A DNA stretch of 64,000 bases from Clavelina lepadiformis (GCF_947623445.1 NC_135244.1:17856860-17920859), one strand, 5' to 3'. Shown: positions 22,288-34,995, numbered from the stretch's first letter. A program made the numbers and translations. The notes: generated from the sequence alone by a model not told the origin.

Positions 22288-23624
22288 GGTGTACCGACAC
22301 TTAATCACGCGACACTTAATCACGCGACGCTTAATCACCGACACATAATCACTAGGACATTTAATCACGCGACACATAATCACTAGGACATTTAATCACG
22401 CGACACATAATCACTAGGACATCTAATCACGCGACTTGGATACTTAATCACGCGACATTTAATCACGCGACACATAATCACTTGGATGCGACTGCCAAAG
22501 GCTTCCTTGGTCTTTCTTTTAGAACTCCCCGACAATTGTTTTGACTCCGTTGCGCCGGCTTTCTCTATAATGTTTCTTTAAATCTGTATTGTGTATTGTG
22601 TAAATCTGTAATCTGACAATACTGTACTGTATTGTCACCGAAGCTCTTGACCAAAGTACCATCAAAACGTTACACCGGAAAATACAATGCTACTTGAAAC
22701 TGTGTCAAAGCGTCGGTTTTGGAACTCTGGAACAATGCCAATGAATGAATTATTACAATTTACTATCACGACCGGTTTACAATTTACTATCACGGCTTTG
22801 GCAAGACAGGCTATCAGTCAAATGAAGGTGAATATGGGTGAACTGTCAGCCAGTACAAGCAACGTCATCGGGTCTGTAAGCAGAGACTTGGAACCAGGTG
22901 TACTCATGGCGCTGCCAAAAAAGCAATCTTTGAAGCGGACCTTGCAGAGAAAACGTCGCGATATGCTGACTGCACACTGTACGGCCGCTCTACAGTCTCC
23001 GATGGATACTAATTTCACAATACCAGAAACATTCCAGCGCATGATTTTGCACGACTCTGGACCTGGAAACAATCGTCTGATTCTTCTTGGCAGCAGGGAT
23101 CTGCTAGACGGTTTGGCCAGAGCGAAATTGTGGCTAGCTGATGGAACGTTCAAGGTTGTACCGTCTTTGTTCTTTCAACTGTACACAGTACATTTTGAAC
23201 TTGTTCCCGGTCTTATTCCTGCAGCAGTTTACTGCCTCGTTCAAAATAAAACGCGAGCAATGTACGATCGCATCCTTGATGCAATTAAAACAATGATCCC
23301 CACTGCTGTACAAGGCACTGAAACTGCGCGTGCAAAACACAGTTGACCGTTATCTGTCAAGCGAGATTTTAGTCTATCTTCGTGCAGTTGCTTACATTTC
23401 CCATGCATAACATTGCTGTAAATTGTAAATGTAAAAAAATATTGTAAATGTGTGATTAAATGTCGCGTGATTAAATGTCCTAGTGATTATGTGTCGCGTG
23501 ATTAAATGTCCTAGTGATTATGTGTCGCGTGATAAAATGTCGCGTGATTAAATGTCCTAGTGATTATGTGTCGGTGATTAAGCGTCGCGTGATTAATTGT
23601 CGCGTGATTAAGTGTCACCAAACC
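22288..23624 (+). mobile_element. Mutator-like DNA transposon copy 2 (deleted, non-autonomous)
   Basis: Same ends and subterminal repeat arrays as copy 1 (22,288-22,495 and 23,450-23,624). It is flanked by a perfect 9-bp duplication ACGTAAAAG (22,279-22,287 and 23,625-23,633). The unoccupied sequence is seen near 35,895-35,915 in unit D and, inverted, near 16,815. The interior codes for the N-terminal part of the transposase and then jumps to the extreme C-terminal tail. Confidence 0.9.
22687..23346 (+). pseudogene. MULE transposase, N-terminal half
   Basis: A 219-aa open frame starting at the ATG at 22687. Residues from about 150 on (LWLADGTFKVVPSLFFQLYT, then a LVQNKTRAMYDRIL stretch) are the start of the MULE catalytic domain, containing the first catalytic Asp in ADGTF. 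The frame then runs out of phase into sequence matching the last 100 nt of the copy 1 transposase. An internal deletion of most of the catalytic domain is therefore joined near 23,310. The reading frame is intact up to that point, so the loss is recent. Confidence 0.78.
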
Positions 23625-23735
23625 ACGTAAAAGATAGATCAAACCCGCACAGTCGTAGAAGACAAAAATAAATTCTTTTTCGGAGTTTTAACAGAATTAT
23701 TTTGCTGCTATTAAAATATGTAGAACGAGAATAAT

Positions 23736-26100
23736 ACCATTTGCACTTTTGCAGCAATGCAAGATGAACGTTAGAGCAACGACCATCGGATATTATGAAA
23801 TGTACAAAGTTCACTGGAACTATACTGTAATGTTTTAAGTAAAATCGCAAAACAAGAGTCGTAGTTGCAGTTTAGTTTTAAAACAATTAAAAACACGTTT
23901 TCAATAACAAAATCAAAAAAAATGATATTTTTGTGTATGAATGTATGGATTTTACTAACTTTTAAAGTTAGTTATTGAGATGATGTTCTTACTATATGAG
24001 ATCTCAAGACAATGTTAACTTAATACGTACAATTTTACACACATATGATAAAAACAGTAACAAAAGCATAAAGACCAAACCATTTTTTCCCACTGTATAA
24101 TATTGCTCATCACCATATGCTCTATTACCGTATTTGCTTGAATCAAAGGTGTCCGAGTATAGCCATAAATTAGACCCAACTCACCGACAGTAAGTCTGTA
24201 TCTGAAAACAAAGGATAGCTCGGCTAGTATTGAAAAGCCATATTTTTATCAAAAGTCCGATTATTTTTAGTCTGTATTTGATAAACTAGGAATACAACAT
24301 AATAACTATGTCTATTATAAATGTATTACAACAGAATTCAGTTTTGTTCCTATTGCCATGCTCGGGTAAAAGTTAAACCAAAATTTACAAAACTATTAGT
24401 TTGTGATCAAAATAAATAAAATAACTAAAAACGCCATTCCGAAACAATACTTTTGTCAGAAAAGTAGGCCTATTGCATTTTTTTAAGTGTCAACGAAATT
24501 ATTTCAAATTCTTCTGGGCATTTTTAGCAAATAAATTCCCCATAAACAATTACTCAGACATTTAGGCTTGAATAAAGACTTTGGGGCTAAAGTTAAAAGG
24601 TGGAAAGAAACACTTTATTGATATCAGACATAATCACACTTGCTATACTAGGTTACCACAGTAGAAACCTGGTTAATGACCACTTCAATTACTCGACAAC
24701 TCCAGTACTAAGACCACTGAAATGCGAACCGAAACATCTTCTGTTCATCTATTCCGACTGCATCGTGTTGCATTCTGCTTCACAAAGATGACATCTCCGG
24801 TATACAGACCACAGACTACCACCGCTATATACCTGGCACTAAACGACTAACTGAACCCCACCTAACACGGCCATTACTCTATTATTTCGTATAAAGCCAG
24901 AAAAACTTAATGAATAGGAAATGTTCGATCGTCACTAATTATTATGTACAGCTACACTGTGAGCAGTTTGTACGTATTTCTCCTTGTAGCTATAGTTTGT
25001 GTGTGCCCGCGCACAGGTAAAGGCATGCCAAACGTAGGCTACAGTGTAAGATCAGAAATGTGCCCACTCCGTACTTTTTAAAAATTTCGATTGCGACCAA
25101 AAAACTAAATGACGCCACATAAGCCAAAGTAAAAGAATTTTCAATCAAAGACAGAATTCTGTTTACTATGCAAAGTGGAATATCAAGCGTTACATTAAAA
25201 CATACATTTATCATAGGCTTGTTCAGCCAATGCACGAATAATTACTTTTAGAAACAATTAAGTGATTGATTGCGTATAGCATTTATTTGACGTGTTGCGT
25301 AACATCACGCAATATGCATTGAATGCATATTAGTTGTGAATAAACATCAAGATTGCGAAAACACCATCTTGTGTGCAATTATTTATGACGTCATGTTTGG
25401 GTGAGAAATCCACTAGCGCGTCCCGTGGTTGGTAGATTTACCGGGTTCTATTTTGTACTTAAATTAATAAAGTGAACACAAAATTTAAGCTTAAATCTTA
25501 TTGTCTGAGAAAGGATTCTGAAAAACGTAGGTTTTTCTACAAAACAATACGTTCTTCATCCTACAAATTTCATCAAAATCTTAAATGTTGGGTTTTTACT
25601 TTTAAATTTATTTTGGTGACTTAAAATGAATTCACGCTGCCCAGGAAACTGTCGTACATAAATTGAACAGTATACTCTATTATGGACGATTAGGTTGTTA
25701 GACTTGTCCCGACATTGGCAAAAGTTTCTGACTAGTTCACAACGATACATGTCACAACCAGTTTTGCGATTGCTGAGAACTTCAAAGAAAGTTTACAAAT
25801 TTATAGCGTATTATAAGCAAGAAATAAAAATGCAATGACCAATAAAAGTAAGAATATGTTGCGTTAAAAGTTAGTAGTCCTGTATTTGCTTCCGTTATTA
25901 AAAGAATGATATGCTGCTGGCAATGCTGGCATCTGGCTATCTGTGATTCGCTGTAAACCGGAAATTAAAGTTTTACCAACGCTTTCTGGGAAATATAGCT
26001 TTACAGTATATGCCTACGTTCTGGGCACAAAGCGCATAATAGTTAGAAGAATGTTTGTCGTTTTAATATCACCAAATCATCTTACTCAGCCGAGAAAAAA
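23736..26100 (+). repeat. Upstream flank of unit C
   Basis: No gene. Colinear with 1-897 joined to 2,649-4,160 of unit A across the position of Mutator copy 1. This shows the pre-insertion arrangement. Confidence 0.7.
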
Positions 26101-26113
26101 AGCCATGCGTTGG

Positions 26114-26121
26114 TATAAATA
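26114..26121 (+). promoter_or_regulatory. TATA box of alkylsulfatase copy C
   Basis: TATAAATA about 60 bp upstream of the ATG, in the conserved context. Confidence 0.7.
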
Positions 26122-26181
26122 AGCTGCGCACTGAATATAACGCAGAATTAACTTCACTACGTTTTACAACGTTTGTATAAA

Positions 26182-29100
26182 ATGGCGAACAAATTGGTGG
26201 AAATAAGGGTTTTAAATTTGCTTGTTGCTGTAATATGTATTGGTTTCATAATCTCAACTGCATCGGCGATTAGGAGGTCTAAGCGAGATGTCTTTCAGTG
26301 GCCCTCATCAGACGCCATTGAGTTAATTAAGCGTCACAATGAAATCTACAACGAAAAGCGAGTGGTCAAAGTACGCGATGGGGTTCATGTTGCCATTGGT
26401 TATGCTCTTGCAAACATGATACTGCTTGAAGGTGAGTTACGCAGTTATTTTGAGTAGATCTTTATTTGATACTTATCGGTATTCAAAAGGGTCAAATTGA
26501 TCAATTAACCCCGTACAATAAATTAACAGGCACCGATGGGATCATCATAGTCGATACAACGGAGAACCCAGATGCAGCACTTGAGATCTACGACCAATTT
26601 CAAAATATCACGACTAAGCCATTGAAAGGAATTATCGTGACTCATTTTCATGCAGGTGTGTATACATACAAAAGTTTTCAATTTAAAATTTTGCGTGCGT
26701 GCGTTCGTGCGTTCAAAACTATTTCTCACAGCTTCTTGTAACTTGATAAAGTAACCCAAATCTACCTTCTAATCTAAATCTAACTGCAATAAGACCTTAA
26801 ATCACTAAAATCAACTTTTCGCATTGCCTTTTTTCTAACTTAACCGCCTATCTTTAACAATAGACTGCGTTACCCACATACGGCAATTTACGTAAAAATC
26901 TAACAAATAAACAATACCAGGGATAAAAGAAATCAGTGTACGATAAAAACGTGAAGATACCAGAATCAACCAAAGTTCGAGAGAAAGAAAACACAAGTAC
27001 TACAAACTACAAACTAGCCAAGCCTCGTCCGCCTTGGACGGTCATTCATTGCTTCATTGTCCATGTCAGGCACAGCACCCATTGTCTTATTTTCCCTGAT
27101 AGGGACCAATGGTTGCGCCTGCGATTTTGCTCCTGGAACCCAAAGGTGCCCTGGCAATGAGTTTGCCGTCAGTTGTGTTCCACCATCAATTGGAGTTTCA
27201 TGGACGCCGATCTATTTCCTCAATCCGAGAGGAACAACTTGTTTGTTGTACTGTCCTTGGAAGTCTTTTTCAAGCGGTCGTAGTGAACAGTTTGCTCCTA
27301 TTCTTGGTTATCTTCGATTTCATAGTTTACTTGGCCAACATTTTGTAAAAATCTGTACAGCTCCTAATTTAACACAAGTGAATTTTACGACATCGGTCAA
27401 CGGGAACGGCTGGATGTCTCAGCAGAACACAGTCTCTGGGTAAGATATCTTCTCCATGGTATTGTTTGTTGTGTTGGTTTTTTATCTTTGCACGTTGTTC
27501 GGTGAGAACCACGTCAGTAAGTTGATCAACCAACACAATACGGTCATCAAGGACGTTCCTTTCGGTTTCGGGTACAGGCACCGCCGCCCCCTTTAGATCA
27601 GTTGGAAATTTCAGTTATGTGACCGGTAAGGAGATAACGTGGATAAAGTCCGGTGCTTGTGCACTTGCGTTATAGACTGCGACTGCTGCTGAGAGCACTG
27701 GATCCCATTTGAACTTATATTTTTGTACATAATTACAAAGCATCGAGACAATAGTGCGGTTGTTTTTTTTTCCACACCGCCATTCCGGCTGGGATGGTAT
27801 GGACTAGATCTTGTGTCTTGTTTGTTCCCATGATAACAAGAAGCTCTTTGAAGAAAGCGCTTTCAAAATTTCCACCATGCTCGGAATCAACGGTTTCGTG
27901 TATTCCATGCACCATAAACCACCGATGAAATAACAAACCAGCAGATCAGCGTTCGGCATTCATCTGAAAAAAAATTAACTGCGTTCGGAAGGATTTCGAG
28001 GGTTTCGATGCCCCAGTCGGCTAAGGTTTCGACCAAAACCTCATAAAATTTAGTTTTTCATCGCCTTGAATCTTCCACTTTCATCGTGGTTAATCGCAAT
28101 TAAGAACAAATGCCGTTTAACATCTTCCGAAGCCTGGGAACTAACACAATAGGATTTAAAAACTTTTAAACCTCGACCAGATCATCACCTGGGTTGAAAA
28201 GAGGTGGTGACATCAATAAGTTAAAAACCCTTCCCAATCAGTGAAGCTGGCAATCTTTGTAGTGGCGGTGAATCCTGGCGCGTTCGCCAATTTGATACAG
28301 ATTCCGTCTGCCAGGTACTCGTTTACCATGAAAACACGTATTTATTTTGCTTATAGGTTAATCCAGCACTCGCTCTTATTTGGTTATTGTTCTATGTCTA
28401 TCTACGGCTGCATCACCTTCTGTTTTTATCACTGAATTGCTTAAATTAAAGTTAAGGGTTTCCATTTCTGACCTTTGTTTTTCACTAACGTATATGTTTC
28501 AAACCTTTTACTGCAAATCTTGTCTACATTTTCATAAAATCCATGATAATCAACTTTAAATAAAACTTCTATACATTCTAATTGTTTCATGTAGATCACA
28601 ATTATGGCGCTACAGCTCTACTCAAGAAAGTTGGAAACTCAACACAAGTGAACGTGTACATGCATTCCAGCAGTGAAGCTCTTCTGAAAAGATCTTGTAA
28701 AGTTGTTCATCACTTACTAAAAAATAAGACTACTAAATAGAATGAAATTGTTTTATTGGAGTATTATAGAAATTAATTAAAGCAATTGAGTAACTCAGCG
28801 TTTTTGCAGTCATAACGGGGAAGAGAAATAATATTGGAGCAGGCAGACAATTTGGAAATTACTTGACCAGAGGAGTAGAACAATTAGACTCAGGTATAGG
28901 TCCTTATCTTCGCTTAACTCCGGACACAGTAGCAACAATTGCAGAACCAACACACACGTTTGATAAGGAAGCTACATATGATTTGGCAGGTAAGATATTT
29001 CTAAGAAAATGATGCTTAAGTGTTACTTATTTTTGTCTGTCTAATTATTTGCTTATATCTTATATTTGCTAATAATTGTCTTATATTTCTTATTATTAGG

Positions 29101-30298
29101 AATCAAGTTTACTTTGATCCATACTCCTGGTGAAACAGACGACCAAATAACGGTTTGGATTCCAGAATGGAAAGTTGTTCTTTCAGCCGATAACATATAT
29201 GAAGCCTTTCCAAACCTATACGCCATTCGCGGTACGGCTCCGCGTCCTTTGGACCAGTGGTATGGTAGCCTTGATAAAGTACGCAGGTTACACGCAGAAC
29301 ATATGGTTCCTTCCCATACGAAGCCAGTATCTGGGGCGGAAAACATTTATGACATCATAACGACCTATCGTGACGCCATTCAGTTTATTGATGATCAAAC
29401 TTTGAGGCAGTTGAATAAAGGTTTAACGGTGGATGAAGTGGTAGAAAGAATTAAATTGCCTCCAATCTTGGCCAGTCACCCTTACTTGCAAGAGTTCTAT
29501 GGCGCCGTCTCTTGGTCGGTGCGTGCCGCTTACAGTACTCAAGTTGGATGGTTTGACGGGAATCCGGTTAATTTAAATCCACTTTCGAACAAAAAACGAG
29601 CAGAAAAGCAAGTTGAGTTTGCCAGTTTGAACCTCTGCAACTCTTTTTCAATCATCGAAAAGCTGGTAACCAAAGCACAAAATATACTGGAAGTAGCATC
29701 AAAAGAATCAGAAGAAAAAGGTCAGATTGTCATTGATGAACTTCAATGGGCTCTTGAATTGTCATCTACTGCACTGGATGCTGCATCGTTGTCCTCACCG
29801 TTTCGTAAACTCGCAAAAGAAGTCAAAATAGCTGCACTTAGAGCTCTTGGAAATGCATCTAAAAACTCCAATGCTCGAAATTACTATCTGACCAGTGCTC
29901 TGGAATTAGAGGACGGATTAGAGTTAAAGAAAAGTCCTGAGGCCGAGGTTGCTTTGCTCCGTTCTATTAGAGTCGACTACATTATGTTCACCTTCCCGAG
30001 CCGACTCATAGCAGAGAATTGCAACGACACAATGGTAATGACCGTTATTTTTGAGTTCCCGGATGTCGACCAAACCCACAGTTACACGCTCAGGCACTGC
30101 GTTTTCGATTATGTTACTGACAGGGAGTTCATCCCCAAAACATCGGATGCAAAGCTGACAATGACATCGTCTGTTTGGAAGGACATTCTAACCCAGCAGA
30201 GAAGTGTGGAAAATGCGTTCGCCACTGGAGATCTTATCCTTGAAGGAGGCCTGCTGCCGTTTCAGATATTCATGGATTTGACAAAATCAGAGGAATAA
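26182..30298 (+). CDS. Secreted alkylsulfatase copy C (SdsA1/Bds1 family), intact
   Basis: Exons 26182-26431, 26530-26655, 28595-28696, 28810-28989, 29100-30298; 618 aa, all introns phase 1. It has a signal peptide (LLVAVICIGFIISTASA), RRSKR, zinc motif THFHADH at 121-127, HTPGE at 227-231, SADN at 248-251, SHTKP at 291-295, a dimerisation region and an SCP2-like C-terminal domain. In exon 4 it groups with A (VGAGRQFGNYL-like) rather than with B or D. Intron 4 ends in a normal ttattattag acceptor, unlike B and D. Intron 2 holds the best preserved antisense Ty3/gypsy fragment and lacks about 0.9 kb that B and D retain. It is the cleanest copy by splice sites. Confidence 0.88.
27010..28335 (-). 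mobile_element. Degenerate Ty3/gypsy fragment, antisense in intron 2 of copy C
   Basis: Read on the minus strand, from the high coordinates down, it gives gag-like pieces (SSQASEDVKRHLFLIAINHD near 28,130-28,080), then the integrase core HGGNFESAFFKELL (27,733-27,880). It continues with the DDRIVLVDQLTDVVL ... ILPRDCVLL integrase tail (27,369-27,581) and an RPRRTR-like pol end near 27,030. Multiple stops and internal deletions are present. No LTR recognised at either end. The same relic, with its own deletions, lies in A and D. Confidence 0.68.
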
Positions 30299-30488
30299 AC
30301 ACATTCGTTACAAAATTGTGTTTATGTAGCCGTAATCCTTATAGTTTTGAGATTCTTTCCCGTAATTTCTTTTGATGAATTTGTTGTTGCACCAATAATT
30401 TTATGTATATTGGCGTATTGTAGGTGGGTGGTTTATTGATTACATGCATTGCCACTTAGAGTCATTACATAATTGAACATAACATTGT

Positions 30489-30494
30489 AATAAA
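30489..30494 (+). terminator. Polyadenylation signal, copy C
   Basis: AATAAA about 190 bp after the stop codon, conserved with the paralogs. Confidence 0.6.
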
Positions 30495-30609
30495 ACTCTA
30501 TAATTAATAACAAACTTAGTATGCTGATTGAAATCTTTTATATAGCCTAAAAAGTGACAATTCATTGTGTTGTGGCGGTCGTGATAATCAATTTAAGTAA
30601 GTTCTATAA

Positions 30610-32623
30610 CACTGGTCAACAAAAATTTTGTTGCATTTCTACCAACACTTGTTCTTACCTAATTTGGGGGCGCTGAATCCGAATCTGACCTTATTTTTTT
30701 TCTGCAAGGTCTAGATTTTTTGCAAATTGAGATTTTTTATTTACTAAATTCAAATTTTCTGAAAATTACATGATTTGTCAAATGACGTTCTTGCTTATAG
30801 TCGAATAACCAACCTCAAAACAAAAATAGGTTCCCAGAAATTATTGTGTTACCACTAGCATTTGTATTTACAGACAATTAGGCTCCAAATATTTGAAAAA
30901 ATGTAACAAAGAACATTTTTGCTGGTAAATACATGTAGGCTAATAAGCGATTTTTTTTTGCAAAATGACATTGAAAAGAATGATGGCAATCCAATAACTT
31001 CTGCGTTTGTACGCTTTTTACGTTTGCTGCTTAGATTTTATCATATGACAAAGCAGGGAAAGTGTAAAGAAGATGATGAAAGGACTCGTTGTCAGGATTT
31101 AGAGCTTTAACAAACTGTGTCATGAGACCTAGTTTAATGTGCAGGGGCGGAAAAACAATTTTGTCTCTGCTTACGATTGGGTTGTGTGTTACATTAGGCA
31201 TGCCAACTTGAAATGTTTCACGTAAGGGCCGCTCCTTCTGTGTCCAATGTTTTTCACGTGCTCTGCTATCCCACATGCATAGATAACATAGAAATTTAGT
31301 GTATCCTCTTTGCTGACCTAGCAGAAAACTAACCATTTTGAGGTTAACACAAATGATCCAGTTGTGCTCATGTTATCTGAGCAAATCCATAACAATTCTG
31401 ATGTCATCATGCCGTTCCTTTAAGACAGTGGAGTGACCAACTGGAACAGCTTCATAAACATTTCCATTGTGTAAAAGGACACACTTGAGGCTGCGCTCGG
31501 AACTGTCCAAAAACAATCGCCATTGTTCTGGATCATACGAGGAGATACCCAGTTGTTCGAGAAGACCAGGTATATCGTTGCAATATACCAGCATATTTTC
31601 CTCTGAAAAATAGGGAAGAAAGAGTTCTTCTCTTTTTCGAAAAAAGGAAACCTTTACAGATTAATCTAGAACCTGTTTTTCCTTGAGTCTGGAGGCTAAG
31701 AGCTGAGCTTCTTGCTTGGACAAATCTAAATCACGTACTAAGTCATTCAGTTTTGATTGATTAAACTGCTGAACAGCTACTCTGGTTTCACAAGAAGAGT
31801 GTTCAGATTCTGTATCTGTTCTTTTATACTCCATTTCCATAACCTCTTCCCTTTCCGATTCAATTTCCTCATCTTCAGAAAATGTAAAACCACTAAAGAC
31901 TGGAGGAGGGAATCTATCAGTGTGCGGAACAGGTCGTATAGCTGATGGTATACTTGGATAAGAAAGCATTAGTCGGCTCTTCCTGCCAACACCTTTCACA
32001 TTTACCATGCAAAAGTAGCAGTCAGTCGTGTGATCTTGGGGTTCACGCCACACCATTGGAATGCAAAAAGGCAGACTCTTCCGCTTTCCTTTTGTTCAGT
32101 CTCTGAGCATTTCTTCGCAGTTATGGCACACAATATGTGGAGACCATTTCTTATCTTGATCGCCAAGATGGATGCCAAAGTAAGCTCTGTAGGCAGGCTT
32201 CACGAACGATGTTATATTTCATCTTTGACGAAAAAAGCGTGTACACACCACAGATATAACAAAATGAATCGGGTTTATTTTTGCATTTACGAGTGTAAAA
32301 TAGAGCTTATAACCTATCCTACAGCGTCTATCCGCAATACCTCTTTATAATCAAACTGCTTAGCTTCTTCAAACGCCCTTAAACAGCAGTAGGCTACAAC
32401 TTAAAAGAGATGAAAGCTTCTATCTGAAACACTGGTACTGTACCATACAGACAGCGCACACTAAATATGAGCCAGAAACGAAAAAATTTGAATTTTCGAT
32501 TGCATAAAAACTAGAGCATGCATCAAAACTGATTGCAGATTTGAAATCAGCATCCGAAGATTGTGTAGAATCAGTTAAAAAATCTCATGCAACAAAAAAT
32601 AAAAAAAAATTTGTTGACCAGTG
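30610..32623 (-). mobile_element. DNA transposon with CACTGGTCAACAAA termini
   Basis: The left end is CACTGGTCAACAAAAATTTT and the reversed right end is CACTGGTCAACAAATTTTTT. TAA flanks both sides (30,607-30,609 and 32,624-32,626) as a possible 3-bp target duplication. About 2.0 kb; it carries one decayed coding region on the minus strand. I recognise the protein type from transposon-like proteins in other invertebrates but cannot name the superfamily from memory. Confidence 0.72.
31031..32215 (-). pseudogene. Transposon-encoded protein (CYFC ... LPPLHIKLGL family), decayed
   Basis: Continuous homology on the minus strand through stops and shifts. The order is a YFGIHLGDQDKKW and HIVCHNC segment (about 32,190-32,120); MVWREPQDHTTDCYFC (32,056-32,000), a possible zinc ribbon; an Asp/Glu-rich linker; LVRDLDLSKQEAQLLASRLK; then a frame change near 31,660. 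After that come WRLFLDSSERSLK (31,520), GYTKFLCYLCMWDSRA (31,300), probably a second Cys site, and FPPLHIKLGLMTQFVKAL (31,130). In-frame stops occur near 32,113, 31,661 and 31,373. This architecture recurs in many invertebrate genomes as repetitive transposon ORFs (established pattern, from memory). Confidence 0.6.
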
Positions 32624-33225
32624 TAATTGGCATTTTAAATAAGCGAATTGTGTGTTCTTCAGTCAGATGCAATTTAATATTTAAACAGATGTAATTTTCT
32701 TGCTTAATCGTTATTCAAACAATCAATTCCAAACCGACATACTGACCCTATAGTTGAAGTGTCTCTAGTAGTTTTGTGTTTCACGGCGTGAAGTGATGGT
32801 ACTTTGGTGAAAAGTAGATGACGTAGAGTAAGTATTCGATGCGATGTTATACGTAGCAATGCAAAATAACATGGCGTTCGTTGATTGGTTGATGTGTATG
32901 ATGTAAAAGCTTAGGCTTGGTTCAAACCGCTCTCTTCATTCCTGTTTTATCTGTTTTGCCCTTCTGGCTTATTCAATTGAAGTGAATGCTCTATTCCAAT
33001 GTGAAATGGTGATGAATTGGTTTCTGATGTGATTACAACTATATTTCGGACAATATAACAATTTAGACTTTATGAATGTTGTGCTGATTTAAAGAATCAA
33101 TTGGAGAAAGCATACGCAACGGAGTTAAAGACAAAATAGTCTAGGATTTCTAAAGGAAAGACTAAAAGCCTTTGGCTTTAGGCCAACCTTAAAACAATCA
33201 ACATCGCCATTCCCACAGTGTTTTG
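32624..33225. other. Spacer without recognisable features
   Basis: About 600 bp of AT-rich DNA between the CACTGG element and the copied block. No ORF of note and no match to other parts of the window. Confidence 0.5.
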
Positions 33226-34114
33226 TCCAGTGGCGTTGTATAAAAATTATAACTCCTTGTATGTACGCTTTATACAATTATACTGCATAGGTTATATTTA
33301 TATTAGAAAGATATTTTCTACTTCATCTCTGCGCACAAAATCTCTAAGTTTAGAATAGTTCTGCACCGAAAAACTCCAATTGTTTCGAAAATTGCGATCC
33401 GTACCCCCTTTCCGTAGCTCAATTAAATCCATGTTAGTTGAAATTCAAATAAAAATATCCAAACTAAATTTAAAATTTTCAAAAGTTGAAAAAAATTTGA
33501 ATTAATTTATATAAAGATAAATTATATTTATAGAAACGGAAATAGGTTTCCTATAACAATTGAAAATTTAAAAAAATTGCACTGATTAGTATTTGATAGG
33601 ATATAATTTATATAAACTAAAAGCTTGTACCAAATAATCGGTAATTGGCGTTAAACGATATTTTGCCGATAGAGCAGAACATAAATTTTGTTGGTATAGG
33701 CCTACTATTTCATGTAAAATACCCAGGATGTGGTATATCATCAGTAGAGCTTAAGCTTATTCCAAGTGCTGAGGCCAAACAGCCGCCATTCTCATGTGAA
33801 AGTGCCATCGAGTAGTTGGAAGACGCTGGACCTGCCAAAAACCGGCAACGCTTTTATTACAAATATTGTATACATAACAACATATACACCTTCATCATCA
33901 ACATCATCAACTACATAGAGTTCTTCATTCTTGCTTGTGCTTGGAGCTTCTTTACCTACAAAAGAGATGTAACATCATCATCTCTGTTTAAAGCTACATG
34001 AAAAGGTAGGACCACATTTGCTTGTCTCATGTAGATGTACTTAAGCGATTTATCCCCACAATGCCAGAATCAACACGGTACAAATATGTAAAAAGAGAAA
34101 CTGACTCAGTGAGA
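33226..34114 (+). repeat. Copied block from the D-SET boundary
   Basis: 33,226-33,865 matches about 42,510-43,130 (D 3' flank and the SET 3' end). 33,885-34,114 then matches about 43,876-44,096 inside the SET gene, with 43,130-43,880 missing. Identity is high and gaps are few. It shows that the duplicated unit once included the neighbouring end of SET. Confidence 0.82.
33890..33955 (-). pseudogene. SET exon 9 fragment (duplicate)
   Basis: A copy of the 63-nt SET exon at 43,876-43,938 (KEAPSTSRNEELYVV plus an Asp run), here 66 nt, with a changed donor (gtgt instead of gtag). No other SET exon accompanies it, so it is a non-functional passenger of the segmental duplication. Confidence 0.75.
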
Positions 34115-34425
34115 AATGCTGTACCTTGATTTTCGTTGATTTTTATTGGTGTGATAATCATAATTTTTGTCACTAGTGCACCATTTTGCTGTGTTTAATG
34201 AATCGTTTTTGTAAACTTTTCTTACGTGGCCCACTTTTGCATACGTTGGCGAAAACGTTTCCTTCAAAGTTCACAAATTCATCTGGGTAACAAAAGTAAC
34301 CGCGCTTGATTCGTGATTATATTGTATATAGTTTATCGTTGTATTTACAGTACCAGATACTTAGCCAAAGCCTGTTATGTTGATTGATGTTTAAACTGCA
34401 GACGTCGGGGTCATTAAAATGCAGA
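34115..34425 (+). mobile_element. Ty3/gypsy 3' noncoding fragment
   Basis: Starts abruptly after the copied SET segment with aaatgctgtaccttgattttcg and matches about 20,570-20,820 of the Ty3/gypsy 3' region. No coding capacity. Confidence 0.65.
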
Positions 34426-34429
34426 GGTT

Positions 34430-34995
34430 GATGCGGCAGATGCAGAGTTTATCGGTCTTAACTTATGCTATTTTGACTTAATTTACCTGCTGCATTAATT
34501 ATCTGACTCTATTGTTGCGTGCGGCTAGAATACTCTAACCTCTTCTCAGCCGAAAGGTTTTAACATTACAACAGAAATAGTTTACCAGAAAAGGTTTTTA
34601 TTGTAGGTGCTGTACACTTTCTCAATATTACGCACAACCAACAACATAGTATTACCACTGCTAATAAGACGTCTATTGAATTGCAATCATCATGACTACC
34701 GTAGTACGGTCGTACAACTGTCTATAACTTTCCGTCTGGCGATGTCTCGCGCAGAAGTTCGAGCTAATAAAACGTGGTGCGATGTGGCGGAAATCTACGA
34801 CAAAAAAGCATGAACATTTCAAAGCGTGTGAACGAGAAAACAGTGCGTTTGCAATGCAAATTACATTCAGTTAAAGCTGAAAACAGTTTCTTGGAGTTTC
34901 TTGGAAACGACCTGGCAAAGTACAAAAAAGAGTTTTCACACGAAGTTATTCAGAGCAGGTTTTCAAATATACCAACGATAATTGCAGTGTTCTGA
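34430..34995 (+). repeat. Unclassified repeat related to 1,190-1,620
   Basis: Patchy similarity to the interior of Mutator copy 1. It includes an ORF (34,774-34,995) giving a short basic, possibly coiled-coil peptide (NISKRVNEKTVRLQCKLHSV). Function unknown. Confidence 0.4.
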
